Part shown: positions 27,148 to 34,644 of the stretch, one piece after another | Position numbering within the stretch: the first letter of the stretch is position 1 | How the letters are laid out: each line of letters opens with the position of its first letter | Source of the DNA: Pleurocapsales cyanobacterium LEGE 06147 | Lineage (GTDB): Bacteria > Cyanobacteriota > Cyanobacteriia > Cyanobacteriales > Xenococcaceae | Length of the DNA: 64,000 nt | Direction of reading: 5' to 3' | Assembly: GCA_015207585.1 (NCBI GenBank) | Contig: JADEWQ010000011.1 | Coordinates: 1-64,000, forward strand | Made by a program: the position numbers and the translations under genes | The notes under the pieces: model-generated | The model's input: only the letters and a program-made list of their open reading frames with translations | What the model was told of the DNA's origin: nothing | Databases searched by the model: none

Positions 27148-27630
27148 ATGGCTATCACTCGTTGGGAACCTTTCCAAGAAATTGAAAGATGGGAACCTTT
27201 CCGTTGGGAACCTTTCCGCGACATAGAAACCTTACAACGGCAGATGAATCGTTTGTTCGATCGCCTGATGCCGAGTGGCAATGGAGAACGTCGCGCACTT
27301 GCTTTTATGCCTTCAGCAGAAATGGAAGAAACGGCGGATGAATTTCATCTCAAACTAGAAGTTCCAGGGCTGGAACCCAAAGACATTAATATCCAAGTCA
27401 CGGAAAATTCCGTTTCCATCAGTGGCGAACGCAAAGAAGAAACTCGTACCGAAGAAAAGGGTATGTTCCGTTCTGAATTCCACTATGGCAGATTTGAAAG
27501 GGTTATTCCTCTACCAGCCCACATTCAAAGCGATAAAGTGAAAGCCGAATACAGAAACGGCATCCTTAATCTTACCTTACCCAAAGTTGAAGAAGAAAAG
27601 CGCAAAGCTGTCAAAATTGAAGTAGTCTGA
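27148..27630 (+). CDS. hspA: Small heat-shock protein Hsp20 (Hsp17 type)
   Basis: This ATP-independent chaperone holds unfolding proteins and stabilises membranes under heat and light stress. The 160-residue protein has an alpha-crystallin domain (about 50-150: AEMEETADEFHLKLEVPGLEPKDI in parts, SVSISGERKEE, FHYGRFERVIPLP, VKAEYRNGILNLTLPK) and a short IEV-type tail. The N-terminus has three RWEPF units where related proteins have one. The start ATG 27148 follows an excellent ribosome binding site GGAGGGAGG, which may be masked by upstream pairing. A terminator follows the gene. Confidence 0.95.
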   Translation: MAITRWEPFQEIERWEPFRWEPFRDIETLQRQMNRLFDRLMPSGNGERRALAFMPSAEMEETADEFHLKLEVPGLEPKDINIQVTENSVSISGERKEETRTEEKGMFRSEFHYGRFERVIPLPAHIQSDKVKAEYRNGILNLTLPKVEEEKRKAVKIEVV

Positions 27631-27693
27631 CATTTTTCTTCCAAGAGAAAACCAGTTGGCTTATTGCAACGATTGAGGTAAGGAATTGTAAGG

Positions 27694-27738
27694 GAAATGG
27701 GAGAAGAAAGTAATTTCTTCTCCCATTTCTCTGTATTT
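27694..27738 (+). terminator. Rho-independent terminator after hspA
   Basis: AAATGGGAGAAGAAA (27695-27709) pairs perfectly with TTTCTTCTCCCATTT (27714-27728) around a GTAA loop, followed by a T-rich tract with TTTTTT. It is 65 bases after the hspA stop and oriented with it. Confidence 0.88.
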
Positions 27739-27885
27739 GTTTTTTCTTCTAAGGATAGGAAAGATAGTCGTCCGTCGCTTTCCGTATAGGGAGGAAAACC
27801 GTAACTTACACTACCTTGACGGTATTTACAAATTTTTGTTACATTAATTCATACTTAGAAATAAAACTTATAGGAGATAGGTAAG

Positions 27886-28119
27886 ATTACTATTCTTCTC
27901 ATAGCCGTATTTATAATTGGTTGGGCTGCTGCCGCTATTTTGGGAACTCAAGCTTATTTTCTCGGCGAACAAACCAAACCCATTCACGAACGTAACTTAA
28001 AATCTCAATCATTTGAACAATTAGCAAAAGCCATTACTGGCAAAGAAACTAATCACGCTGAAAGAATTCCCGCTTACGCAATGGACACTTATGCTAGTCA
28101 AACTCTTCCCAACGGATAA
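27886..28119 (+). CDS. psb35: Psb35-like photosystem II assembly protein, apparent ATT start
   Basis: The frame encodes about 77 residues: a hydrophobic N-terminal helix (ILLIAVFIIGWAAAAILG), then TQAYFLGEQTKPIHERN, SQSFEQLAKAITGKE and RIPAYAMDTYASQTLPNG. This pattern matches, from memory, the small one-helix thylakoid protein Psb35 (Ssl2148 in Synechocystis), linked to PSII assembly and high-light-inducible proteins. There is no ATG, GTG or TTG before residue 19, inside the membrane helix. A ribosome binding site GGAG (27873-27876) sits nine bases before ATT at 27886, so ATT is the likely start. Alternatively the original ATG mutated to AAG at 27883. The rest of the frame is clean. It lies between hspA and ho1. 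Confidence 0.72.
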   Translation: MTILLIAVFIIGWAAAAILGTQAYFLGEQTKPIHERNLKSQSFEQLAKAITGKETNHAERIPAYAMDTYASQTLPNG

Positions 28120-28124
28120 TATCG

Positions 28125-28235
28125 CAGGAGTCAGGGGTCAGTTATCAGTTATCAGGCAAAAATCAGAAGTCAGGAGTCAGAAAGACCTTCGGTAGTCGCT
28201 ATGGACCCTTCGGGAGCGCGTACAGAAGTATGATT
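28125..28235 (+). repeat. Degenerate GTCAG-type short repeats and GC-rich palindrome
   Basis: From 28128 the sequence cycles through AGTCAGG/GTCAGTTATCAG units, typical degenerate heptamer repeats. A block with CCTTCGG..CCCTTCGGGAGCGCG follows (28182-28221). It is non-coding and lies in the 3' region between the psb35-like gene and a terminator. Confidence 0.55.
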
Positions 28236-28383
28236 CTTAAGCTGCAATGATTTGAGCTATTCATTCAAGAGACAAGGTAGACCACAGGGGAAAAGGAAGC
28301 TCCCTTGTTCTCCTTGTCTTCTCTTCTCTCTTGTCTTTCTTTGGGTGTGTCCTAATATTTTTGACTACTGCTATAAATAGCAG

Positions 28384-28449
28384 ACAACCCCAAAAGCTAG
28401 ACAACGATTTTTAACAACCGCAACCTAGCTTTTAGGGTTGTTTTTTTTA
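28384..28449 (+). terminator. Rho-independent terminator between psb35-like gene and ho1
   Basis: ACAACCC(C)AAAAGCTAG (from 28384) pairs with CTAGCTTTT(A)GGGTTGT (ending 28441), and eight T follow on the plus strand. The T-run is on the plus-strand side only, so it ends the transcript of the psb35-like gene, not of the convergent ho1 gene. Confidence 0.8.
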
Positions 28450-28496
28450 TATAATTTGTGAAAAGTTAGATTGCCCGAGCGAGAAATGGCAGTGAC

Positions 28497-29216
28497 TTAT
28501 TGTTCGGCAGTAGCCAATTCTGTACTACCGGAAACACGACGGCGAGTAAGAGTATTAAACAACATTTGACCAATAGCTTTGATCAAATTTCCTTCCAATT
28601 CTTTGAACATATTCATATTCATGCCAAAAGCCGCGTTTGCTTCATCGACAATTCTTTCGGCTGTTTTTTGGTCGATAGGCAATTCATTCATCCGTTGACG
28701 GTATTCGTTTTTAAAGGCTTTTTCGTCGGTAATATCTTCAAATTCATAAAAAGCTGTACCTTGACCATCGGCGAGATTCATCGCTCTTTGGGAGATTTTT
28801 TTGAGAATTTGTCCTCCCGATAAATCTCCCAGATAGCGAGTATAGGAATGAGCAACCAGCAATTCCGGTTGAGAATCAGCCACTTGTTGAATACGTTCTA
28901 CATAGGCTTTACCCGCTTCGGATAAAGTAACCTCTTCCCGCCAGTTAGAACCGTAGTAAAAATACAAATCTTGTTCTAAACTTTGTTTTCGATTTAACTC
29001 GGGAAAATAAATTTTGGAGACAACAGGATGGTCTTGAAGTTTTTCCATTTCCTCTTCCATCGCCGAATAGACAAAGTAGAGGTTAGCAACCAATTTGCGA
29101 TAAGATTTTTTTTCAACTACGCCTTTAAGAAAGCATTTAACAAAGCCTACATTTTCTGCCATGGTATGGGATTTTTTTGTTCCCTCGCGCAACATCGTGG
29201 CTAAATTTACACTCAT
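28497..29216 (-). CDS. ho1: Heme oxygenase (HO1 type)
   Basis: It cleaves heme to biliverdin IX-alpha, CO and iron using ferredoxin; biliverdin feeds phycocyanobilin synthesis. The 239-residue protein has proximal His17 in LREGTKKSHTMAENVGFVK, the YFVYSAMEEEM segment, the SYTRYLGDLSGGQIL distal helix with the flexible glycines, and ADGQGTAFYEF. Length is normal for cyanobacterial HO1. It is divergent from rpaA across a 650-bp gap and convergent with the psb35-like gene. No pcyA or second copy is in the window. Confidence 0.97.
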   Translation of the reverse strand: MSVNLATMLREGTKKSHTMAENVGFVKCFLKGVVEKKSYRKLVANLYFVYSAMEEEMEKLQDHPVVSKIYFPELNRKQSLEQDLYFYYGSNWREEVTLSEAGKAYVERIQQVADSQPELLVAHSYTRYLGDLSGGQILKKISQRAMNLADGQGTAFYEFEDITDEKAFKNEYRQRMNELPIDQKTAERIVDEANAAFGMNMNMFKELEGNLIKAIGQMLFNTLTRRRVSGSTELATAEQ

Positions 29217-29867
29217 GCTAAATTTCCTGCTTTTACGGTTTACTATGGGTGTATTAATCTTTACAAAAAAGGAAAAATCTGCCTAATTGGGTAGATTAAA
29301 CTGATTTAATGAGAATTTTCATTAAGAATTCTTACAAGAAGAGGCGGGGAAAATTAATAAAACACGATTTTACGGCTTTAAGAGCCTGGTGATTCGTCAA
29401 TCCCTAAATGTTAAATTTGTTTTACATTTATTTATTCCCGATTCATAAAATTGTCTACTGCTTTAGCAAACCTGTTTAGTCAAAATTAGCAAATATTTAC
29501 GTTCTCCTCTACGGCATCATTCCGAACCGAGCGAGACTGGAAAAGGGAGTTTGCTTAGTAGGCTATGCTCTAGGGGAATATTGGCATCCGAATCTAAATG
29601 TAAATAAATTTAAACTCTCACCTTTGTGAGTTATCGCAGATAAGCTTGCCGAATGGACTTTATCTATGAAGATTATCTTTAATTAAAATTTAAATAAAGT
29701 TCTGAGCTTATATCTATTTACTAAATTAATCATCGAATCGATCAATGTTAGTCAACAGATACCAATATAATTAAAATTCGTGCTTATAATCAGTACAGGA
29801 TTCTTTATTTATCCAAAAACTTCTTATCCTAAATTTACAATCTAATAAAAACTATAATTAGGGAGTG
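29217..29867. other. Large divergent intergenic region between ho1 and rpaA
   Basis: About 650 bases without a convincing gene. It should contain the promoters of both ho1 and rpaA and possibly a long rpaA leader. It is AT-rich, with the central part (about 29500-29600) slightly more GC-rich. I see no clear paired regulator sites or strong hairpins. Confidence 0.5.
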
Positions 29868-30608
29868 ATGCCTCGAATACTTGTAATTGACGACGATCCC
29901 ACAATCTCCGAATTAGTCGCAATCAATTTAGAAATGGCTGGCTATGATGTCAATCAAGCAGAAGACGGCATCAAAGGACAAGCTCTAGCCGTACAGCTGC
30001 AGCCAGACCTGATCCTGCTAGACTTAATGCTACCTAAAGTTGATGGTTTTACTGTTTGTCAACGATTGCGTCGAGACGAGCGCACTTCCGATATTCCGAT
30101 TTTGATGTTGACTGCTTTAGGTCAAACCCAAGACAAAGTAGAGGGATTTAACGCTGGTGCCGACGATTATTTGACTAAACCCTTTGAAGTAGAAGAAATG
30201 TTGGCAAGGGTAAGAGCTTTGCTAAGACGAACAGACCGGATTCCTCAGGCAGCTAAACACTCAGAAATTCTTAACTATGGTCCTTTAACTCTGATTCCCG
30301 AGCGATTTGAGGCAATTTGGTTTGAGAAAACGGTCAAGTTAACTCACTTGGAATTCGAATTACTACATTGTCTTTTACAACGTCACGGACAAACTGTCGC
30401 TCCTAGTGAAATCCTTAAGGAGGTATGGGGATACGATCCCGATGATGATATCGAAACTATCCGCGTTCACATTCGACATCTGAGAACCAAGTTAGAGCCA
30501 GATCCTCGCCATCCTCGTTATATTAAAACCGTATATGGTGCAGGTTACTGCTTAGAATTGCCTAGCAACGACCAAGCCATGACAAACACCGACCAAGCGG
30601 CAGTTTAG
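29868..30608 (+). CDS. rpaA: Circadian output response regulator RpaA
   Basis: RpaA is the OmpR-family factor that carries KaiABC timing from the kinase SasA to global transcription. The receiver holds Asp52 ([30 protein letters not shown] in parts), [15 protein letters not shown] and a [22 protein letters not shown] linker. The winged helix shows [44 protein letters not shown] and [13 protein letters not shown]. These match RpaA, not its paralogue RpaB, as I recall both. ATG 29868 directly follows a GTG at 29865; the GGGAG before them serves as ribosome binding site. The C-terminus ends in a short polar tail. Confidence 0.93.
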   Translation: MPRILVIDDDPTISELVAINLEMAGYDVNQAEDGIKGQALAVQLQPDLILLDLMLPKVDGFTVCQRLRRDERTSDIPILMLTALGQTQDKVEGFNAGADDYLTKPFEVEEMLARVRALLRRTDRIPQAAKHSEILNYGPLTLIPERFEAIWFEKTVKLTHLEFELLHCLLQRHGQTVAPSEILKEVWGYDPDDDIETIRVHIRHLRTKLEPDPRHPRYIKTVYGAGYCLELPSNDQAMTNTDQAAV

Positions 30609-30876
30609 ATACATTGGGAATTAGTTCAAACAACCAAAAGCTAAAAATGCTATCTTGAAGTAAAATACCTGATTATACCATTACCTTAATGTTAGACAAG
30701 GAAAAAACAGGTAACTAGGGCTTAGTTTTAGTATTTGGAATGAGTCCATGCAGTTGGCGATCGCTAGAAACAAAAATACACCAATAGCAGACAAGATGGT
30801 TGAGTTAAGCAACACTCACCTCAATTGCGGTTAGCAAATTATTTACCAAGGCTTTTGCTTTAAACAAATATAATAT

Positions 30877-31053
30877 ATGGGCAAAAAAGCAAAAATCAAA
30901 AAAAGACGAAAAGAATCTTCAAAAACTTCCGAATCGAATAACAAGTATGAGTCGACTCAATTTGTAAAGCAACTAACGAAATTGGGATATCAATTAGAGC
31001 AGATTGAGCGATCGCCGGAAGTCCCGGCAGAGAGAACCGAACCCCAGTTGTAA
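30877..31053 (+). CDS. Small basic protein (58 aa), probably conserved in cyanobacteria
   Basis: ATG 30877 opens 58 codons: a very Lys/Arg-rich start (MGKKAKIKKRRKESSK), then TQFVKQLTKLGYQLEQIERSPEVP and ERTEPQL. The second half (QFVKQL..GYQLEQI.RSPE.P..R.EPQ) resembles, from memory, short conserved cyanobacterial proteins of unknown role. The N-terminus could bind nucleic acid; that is inference. It follows rpaA by 268 bases on the same strand, and the ribosome binding site is weak. Confidence 0.6.
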   Translation: MGKKAKIKKRRKESSKTSESNNKYESTQFVKQLTKLGYQLEQIERSPEVPAERTEPQL

Positions 31054-31147
31054 TCTTAGGCAATAGATTACTGGTGCAGACTCTGTTAATTAGATAAATA
31101 AAGAAAAAATTTTAAAACTTAGTCTTAATCTACATCAGTATTAATAG

Positions 31148-31218
31148 CTATAGCAGTCCTTATTTGTGAAAACTTCTAAATCCCAACACCTAGAATAACT
31201 CAAATAAAATTGCTATAG
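31148..31218. repeat. Small repeat element with CTATAGCA inverted ends
   Basis: CTATAGCA (31148-31155) is mirrored by TGCTATAG (31211-31218), bounding 71 bases. Inside, TTATTTGTGAAAACTTCTAA (31160-31179) recurs exactly on the opposite strand at 1804-1823 upstream of proA. This points to a dispersed, non-coding repeat family. It lies just past the 3' end of the membrane-protein gene at 31224. Confidence 0.55.
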
Positions 31219-31223
31219 ATGGA

Positions 31224-31532
31224 CTATCTTACTCTAGCTTCATCTGATTTGCGATGTTTGTAGGCTATATACAGGCTTGCTAGTTCTCGTCTTTTGTTAG
31301 TTGACAATTGTTGATATCTAGAGAGTTTTCTTATTAGTTCGACACAAGAAAGAGGAAGAACTATTGGCCAAAATAAAGGTGCAATTAGTAAAACTAACCA
31401 AGATAATAAATGAGTTTTTGGTGTAGTGGTATCGAGCAAAAAAAGAACAAACCAAAGACAAAAAACTATTAAGGAAATTACTAAATATAAAGTAGGTAGT
31501 GTTTGTAGCATCCCATTTACTTTTAGTTTCAA
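31224..31532 (-). CDS. Small two-helix membrane protein, unknown
   Basis: The 102-residue protein has two hydrophobic segments: TLYLVISLIVFCLWFVLFLL (about 14-33) and SWLVLLIAPLFWPIVLPLS (about 44-62), then a basic, helical, soluble tail (RKLSRYQQLSTNKRRELASLYIAYKH). I do not recognise the family, but the layout looks real. The start may instead be the internal Met at residue 8 (31511). It stands alone on the minus strand between the rpaA region and coaX. Confidence 0.6.
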   Translation of the reverse strand: MKLKVNGMLQTLPTLYLVISLIVFCLWFVLFLLDTTTPKTHLLSWLVLLIAPLFWPIVLPLSCVELIRKLSRYQQLSTNKRRELASLYIAYKHRKSDEARVR

Positions 31533-31882
31533 AGCATTGAAGAAAGTTAATATTCTTAGTGATAAGCTTAGTTTTATTATCAGCTAGTCAGGCGAAAAAA
31601 CTATTAGTACAATTACTTAAATTTATATAAATCTTTTAATAAGATATTTTTTTATGCAAGCTCTTATCAAGATAATTAATTTGAAACAAGCAATAAAATA
31701 GATAAAAACTTAAAACCAAAATAATCAATTTATATTTTGTTAAGTTTCTTGAGAAATAAATGAATGGGTGTAAATAAATATAAATCAAGATGAATTGTTG
31801 AGTTTTAGGTAGATGTTGTCTATTATTTATAGCGAAGCGAAAGAAAGCCTCGTCGTTTCACAAGGTCTTTTCCACCGATCTC
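31533..31882. other. AT-rich intergenic region, 350 bp
   Basis: No gene, RNA or terminator could be recognised. The sequence is strongly AT-rich and ends with a slightly GC-richer stretch (about 31832-31890) just past the coaX stop. It may hold the promoter of the minus-strand membrane-protein gene at its left edge. Confidence 0.4.
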
Positions 31883-32698
31883 CTATCTTGTTTTTACTGA
31901 CTGAAAATAGACTAATTTCATACCAAAAAAAATTAAATTGGTATCGATAATTGTTTTTGGGGCTATTTGGGGAAACTGAATTTGTAGATATTGCCAAAGT
32001 AATTCGGAATCACCCCCAGTAAAAAGAATATTACTATAAGGAAACTGTCGCTCCCAATCAGTAATAAAACTCCATATACTAGCTAAGATTGTATAAATAA
32101 CTCCACTTTCAATTGCTTGGGACGTATCTAAAGCCCAACGAGGAGGTAAGGATTGAGGCAAATATACTTCTGGTAAAGCTGCCGTTTGACCCGAAAGGGA
32201 TTGAAGGTGCAATCTCAAACCCGGTGCGATCGCCCCACCAACTAATTGCTGGCGATCGCTAATACCTGTAAAGGTTAAGGCAGTACCCGCATCAATGACC
32301 AGGGAGGGAACACCATAAATATTAGATGCACCCCAGATAGCTAGGGCACGGTCTATACCCAGTGTAGGATAAATACCTTCTAGAGGTATGTCAGCTAAAG
32401 TGATTTGTTTGAGAGGGGAATAAGATTGCCAAAAAGCTGTTTGTCGTGGCACGACTGAAGCCAGGCATAAAGGTAGTTCCCAAAGCTCGTTTTCCCTTAA
32501 ACGATCGGGTAATATTTCTCGGGGGAATTTACCTTCTACTATTGGTTGAGTCAAATGTTGGCTGTGCCAAGTTAATAGCAAAAATTCACCTTTAAACCAA
32601 GCCCAATGCAATCTAGAATTACCGATCGCTAGGCATAACCAGTCTTGAGACTCTAGCTTGCTAATTGCTCGCTCGGAGGGCATTTTATTAATATTCAT
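31883..32698 (-). CDS. coaX: Type III pantothenate kinase
   Basis: CoaX phosphorylates pantothenate, the first step of coenzyme A synthesis. The 271-residue protein has the ASKHA-fold signatures of type III: an N-terminal LCLAIGNSRLHWAWF phosphate loop (the usual DxGN has become AIGN), GIDRALAIWGA, VIDAGTALTFTGI with the catalytic Asp, GGAIAPGLRLHLQSLS, and ILFTGGDSELL. The protein starts at ATG 32698 and is divergent from flv3. The N-terminal Asp of the phosphate-binding loop appears replaced by Ala, which is also seen in some cyanobacterial members. Confidence 0.9.
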   Translation of the reverse strand: MNINKMPSERAISKLESQDWLCLAIGNSRLHWAWFKGEFLLLTWHSQHLTQPIVEGKFPREILPDRLRENELWELPLCLASVVPRQTAFWQSYSPLKQITLADIPLEGIYPTLGIDRALAIWGASNIYGVPSLVIDAGTALTFTGISDRQQLVGGAIAPGLRLHLQSLSGQTAALPEVYLPQSLPPRWALDTSQAIESGVIYTILASIWSFITDWERQFPYSNILFTGGDSELLWQYLQIQFPQIAPKTIIDTNLIFFGMKLVYFQSVKTR

Positions 32699-32808
32699 TC
32701 AGATATTCTTGACACTTCAATAAATTTTTTTGATTAAGTCTTTACTAAACAGACGTGTAACAATAAAGAAAAATAAACGCAGATAAAAAACCGTAAAGGA
32801 GAGAAAAG

Positions 32809-34536
32809 ATGGTCGCAACACCTCCCCAAATCCAAAAGCGGTTAACCATACAAACCGCCCAAATTGCCCCAGATACTACAACCATCCGTTCTCTCGATTG
32901 GGATCGCGATCGCTTTGATATTGAATTTGGATTGCAAAACGGAACGACTTACAATTCATATATAATTTGCGGTGAGAAAACCGCTTTAGTCGATACTTCT
33001 CACGAAAAATTTCGCCAGTTATATCTCAATACCCTTACAGATTTAATCGCTCCTCAAGAAATAGACTATATAATTATCAGCCATACCGAACCAGATCACA
33101 GTGGCTTAGTCAAAGATGTTCTGCAATTAGCCCCTCAAGCAGTGGTGGTAGGAGCAAAAGTAGCCATCAAGTTTTTAGAAGATTTAGTTCATCGACCCTT
33201 TGAGCGACAATTAGTCAAAAATGGGGATACTTTAGATCTAGGAAAGGGTCATGTTATTGAATTTGTTAATGCTCCCAACCTCCATTGGCCCGATACTATT
33301 TTTAGTTACGATCGCGGTACGGAAGTCCTCTTTACCTGCGATGCGTTTGGCATGCATTATTGCTCAGATCTTACCTTTGATGAAGACTTAGGAGCAATCG
33401 AGCATGATTATCGCTTTTATTATGAATGTTTGATGGCTCCCAATGCTCGTTCCGTTCTTTCTGCTATGAAAAGGATGGAGAAATTAGGTGCAATTAATAC
33501 TGTAGCTAATGGTCACGGACCGCTGCTACGCTACAACCTTAATGAACTATTAGACCGCTACCGCAACTGGAGTCAAGCCCAAACCAAAGCAGAAAAAATC
33601 GTTGCCGTTTGTTACGTTTCAGACTACGGCTATAGCGATCGTCTCTCTCAAGCTATTGCCAGAGGTATTACCAAAACTGGAGTGGCAGTAGAAATGGTCG
33701 ATCTGCGCTCGGCAGAAAATACTGAGGTACAGGAATTAATCGGTCGCGCGGCGGGTATTGTTATCGGTATGCCTCCTCTGGCTGGCAGTAATCTTAAGGA
33801 AATAACTGCTAATATCGGCACTATTTTAGCGGCAGCTAAGGAAAAACAAATCATCGGTATGTATGAATCTTATGGCGGTGATGATGAACCTATCGACCCG
33901 CTTTTGACTAAATTTCGAGATGTAGGGTTAAAAAAGGCTTTTCCTTCCATTCGCATTAAAGACACTCCCCAGGAAGCAACTTATCAACTATGTGAAGAAG
34001 CAGGAACGGATTTGGGACAACTATTAACCCGCGACAAGTTGGTTAAGCAAATGAAGTCTCTCGATACCGATCTTGACAAAGCGATGGGACGGATCGGCGG
34101 AGGACTTTATATTATTACTGCTACTAAAGGAGATATCAGTAGTGCCATGCTAGCTTCTTGGGTTTCTCAAGCTAGCTTTGAACCCCCAGGTTTAACTATT
34201 GCCGTTGCTAAAGATCGGGCGATCGAGTCTTTGATGCAAGTAGGCAATCGCTTCGTTTTGAATGTTTTGGAGGAAGGAAAATACCAAAACCTGATGAAGC
34301 ATTTTCTCAAAAGGTTTAAACCAGGTGCCGATCGCTTTGCAGGAGTAAAGACACAAACCGCCTCTAATGGTTCGCCGATTCTGACCGAAGCTTTAGCCTA
34401 TTTAGAATGCGAAGTAGTTAGCAGGATGGAATGCAGCGACCATTGGATTGTCTACAGTAAAGTAACCACAGGTCGAGTATCTAATCCCGATGCCCTAACG
34501 GCAGTGCATCATCGTAAGGTAGGCAATCATTATTAA
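32809..34536 (+). CDS. flv3: Flavodiiron protein Flv3
   Basis: Flv3 works with Flv1 to reduce O2 to water using photosystem I electrons without releasing superoxide. The 575-residue protein has the three-domain cyanobacterial plan: metallo-beta-lactamase diiron domain (about 35-270), flavodoxin (about 270-410) and C-terminal flavin reductase (about 430-575). The canonical ligands are present: His92, Glu94, Asp96 and His97 (SHTEPDH), a later Asp (LFTCDAFGMHY) and NGHGPLLRY. SLDWDRDRFDIEFGLQNGTTYNSY matches Flv3 more closely than Flv4. A good GGAG ribosome binding site precedes ATG 32809. flv1 follows after 108 bases. Confidence 0.92.
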   Translation: MVATPPQIQKRLTIQTAQIAPDTTTIRSLDWDRDRFDIEFGLQNGTTYNSYIICGEKTALVDTSHEKFRQLYLNTLTDLIAPQEIDYIIISHTEPDHSGLVKDVLQLAPQAVVVGAKVAIKFLEDLVHRPFERQLVKNGDTLDLGKGHVIEFVNAPNLHWPDTIFSYDRGTEVLFTCDAFGMHYCSDLTFDEDLGAIEHDYRFYYECLMAPNARSVLSAMKRMEKLGAINTVANGHGPLLRYNLNELLDRYRNWSQAQTKAEKIVAVCYVSDYGYSDRLSQAIARGITKTGVAVEMVDLRSAENTEVQELIGRAAGIVIGMPPLAGSNLKEITANIGTILAAAKEKQIIGMYESYGGDDEPIDPLLTKFRDVGLKKAFPSIRIKDTPQEATYQLCEEAGTDLGQLLTRDKLVKQMKSLDTDLDKAMGRIGGGLYIITATKGDISSAMLASWVSQASFEPPGLTIAVAKDRAIESLMQVGNRFVLNVLEEGKYQNLMKHFLKRFKPGADRFAGVKTQTASNGSPILTEALAYLECEVVSRMECSDHWIVYSKVTTGRVSNPDALTAVHHRKVGNHY

Positions 34537-34644
34537 TTAAAAGCCTAGGGTGGGCAATGCCCACTCTTAAATACCAAAACCATATACTGTTTACGTAATT
34601 AAATTAATAAATCATAAAATTTCTCGATTTAAATATTTAAAATT

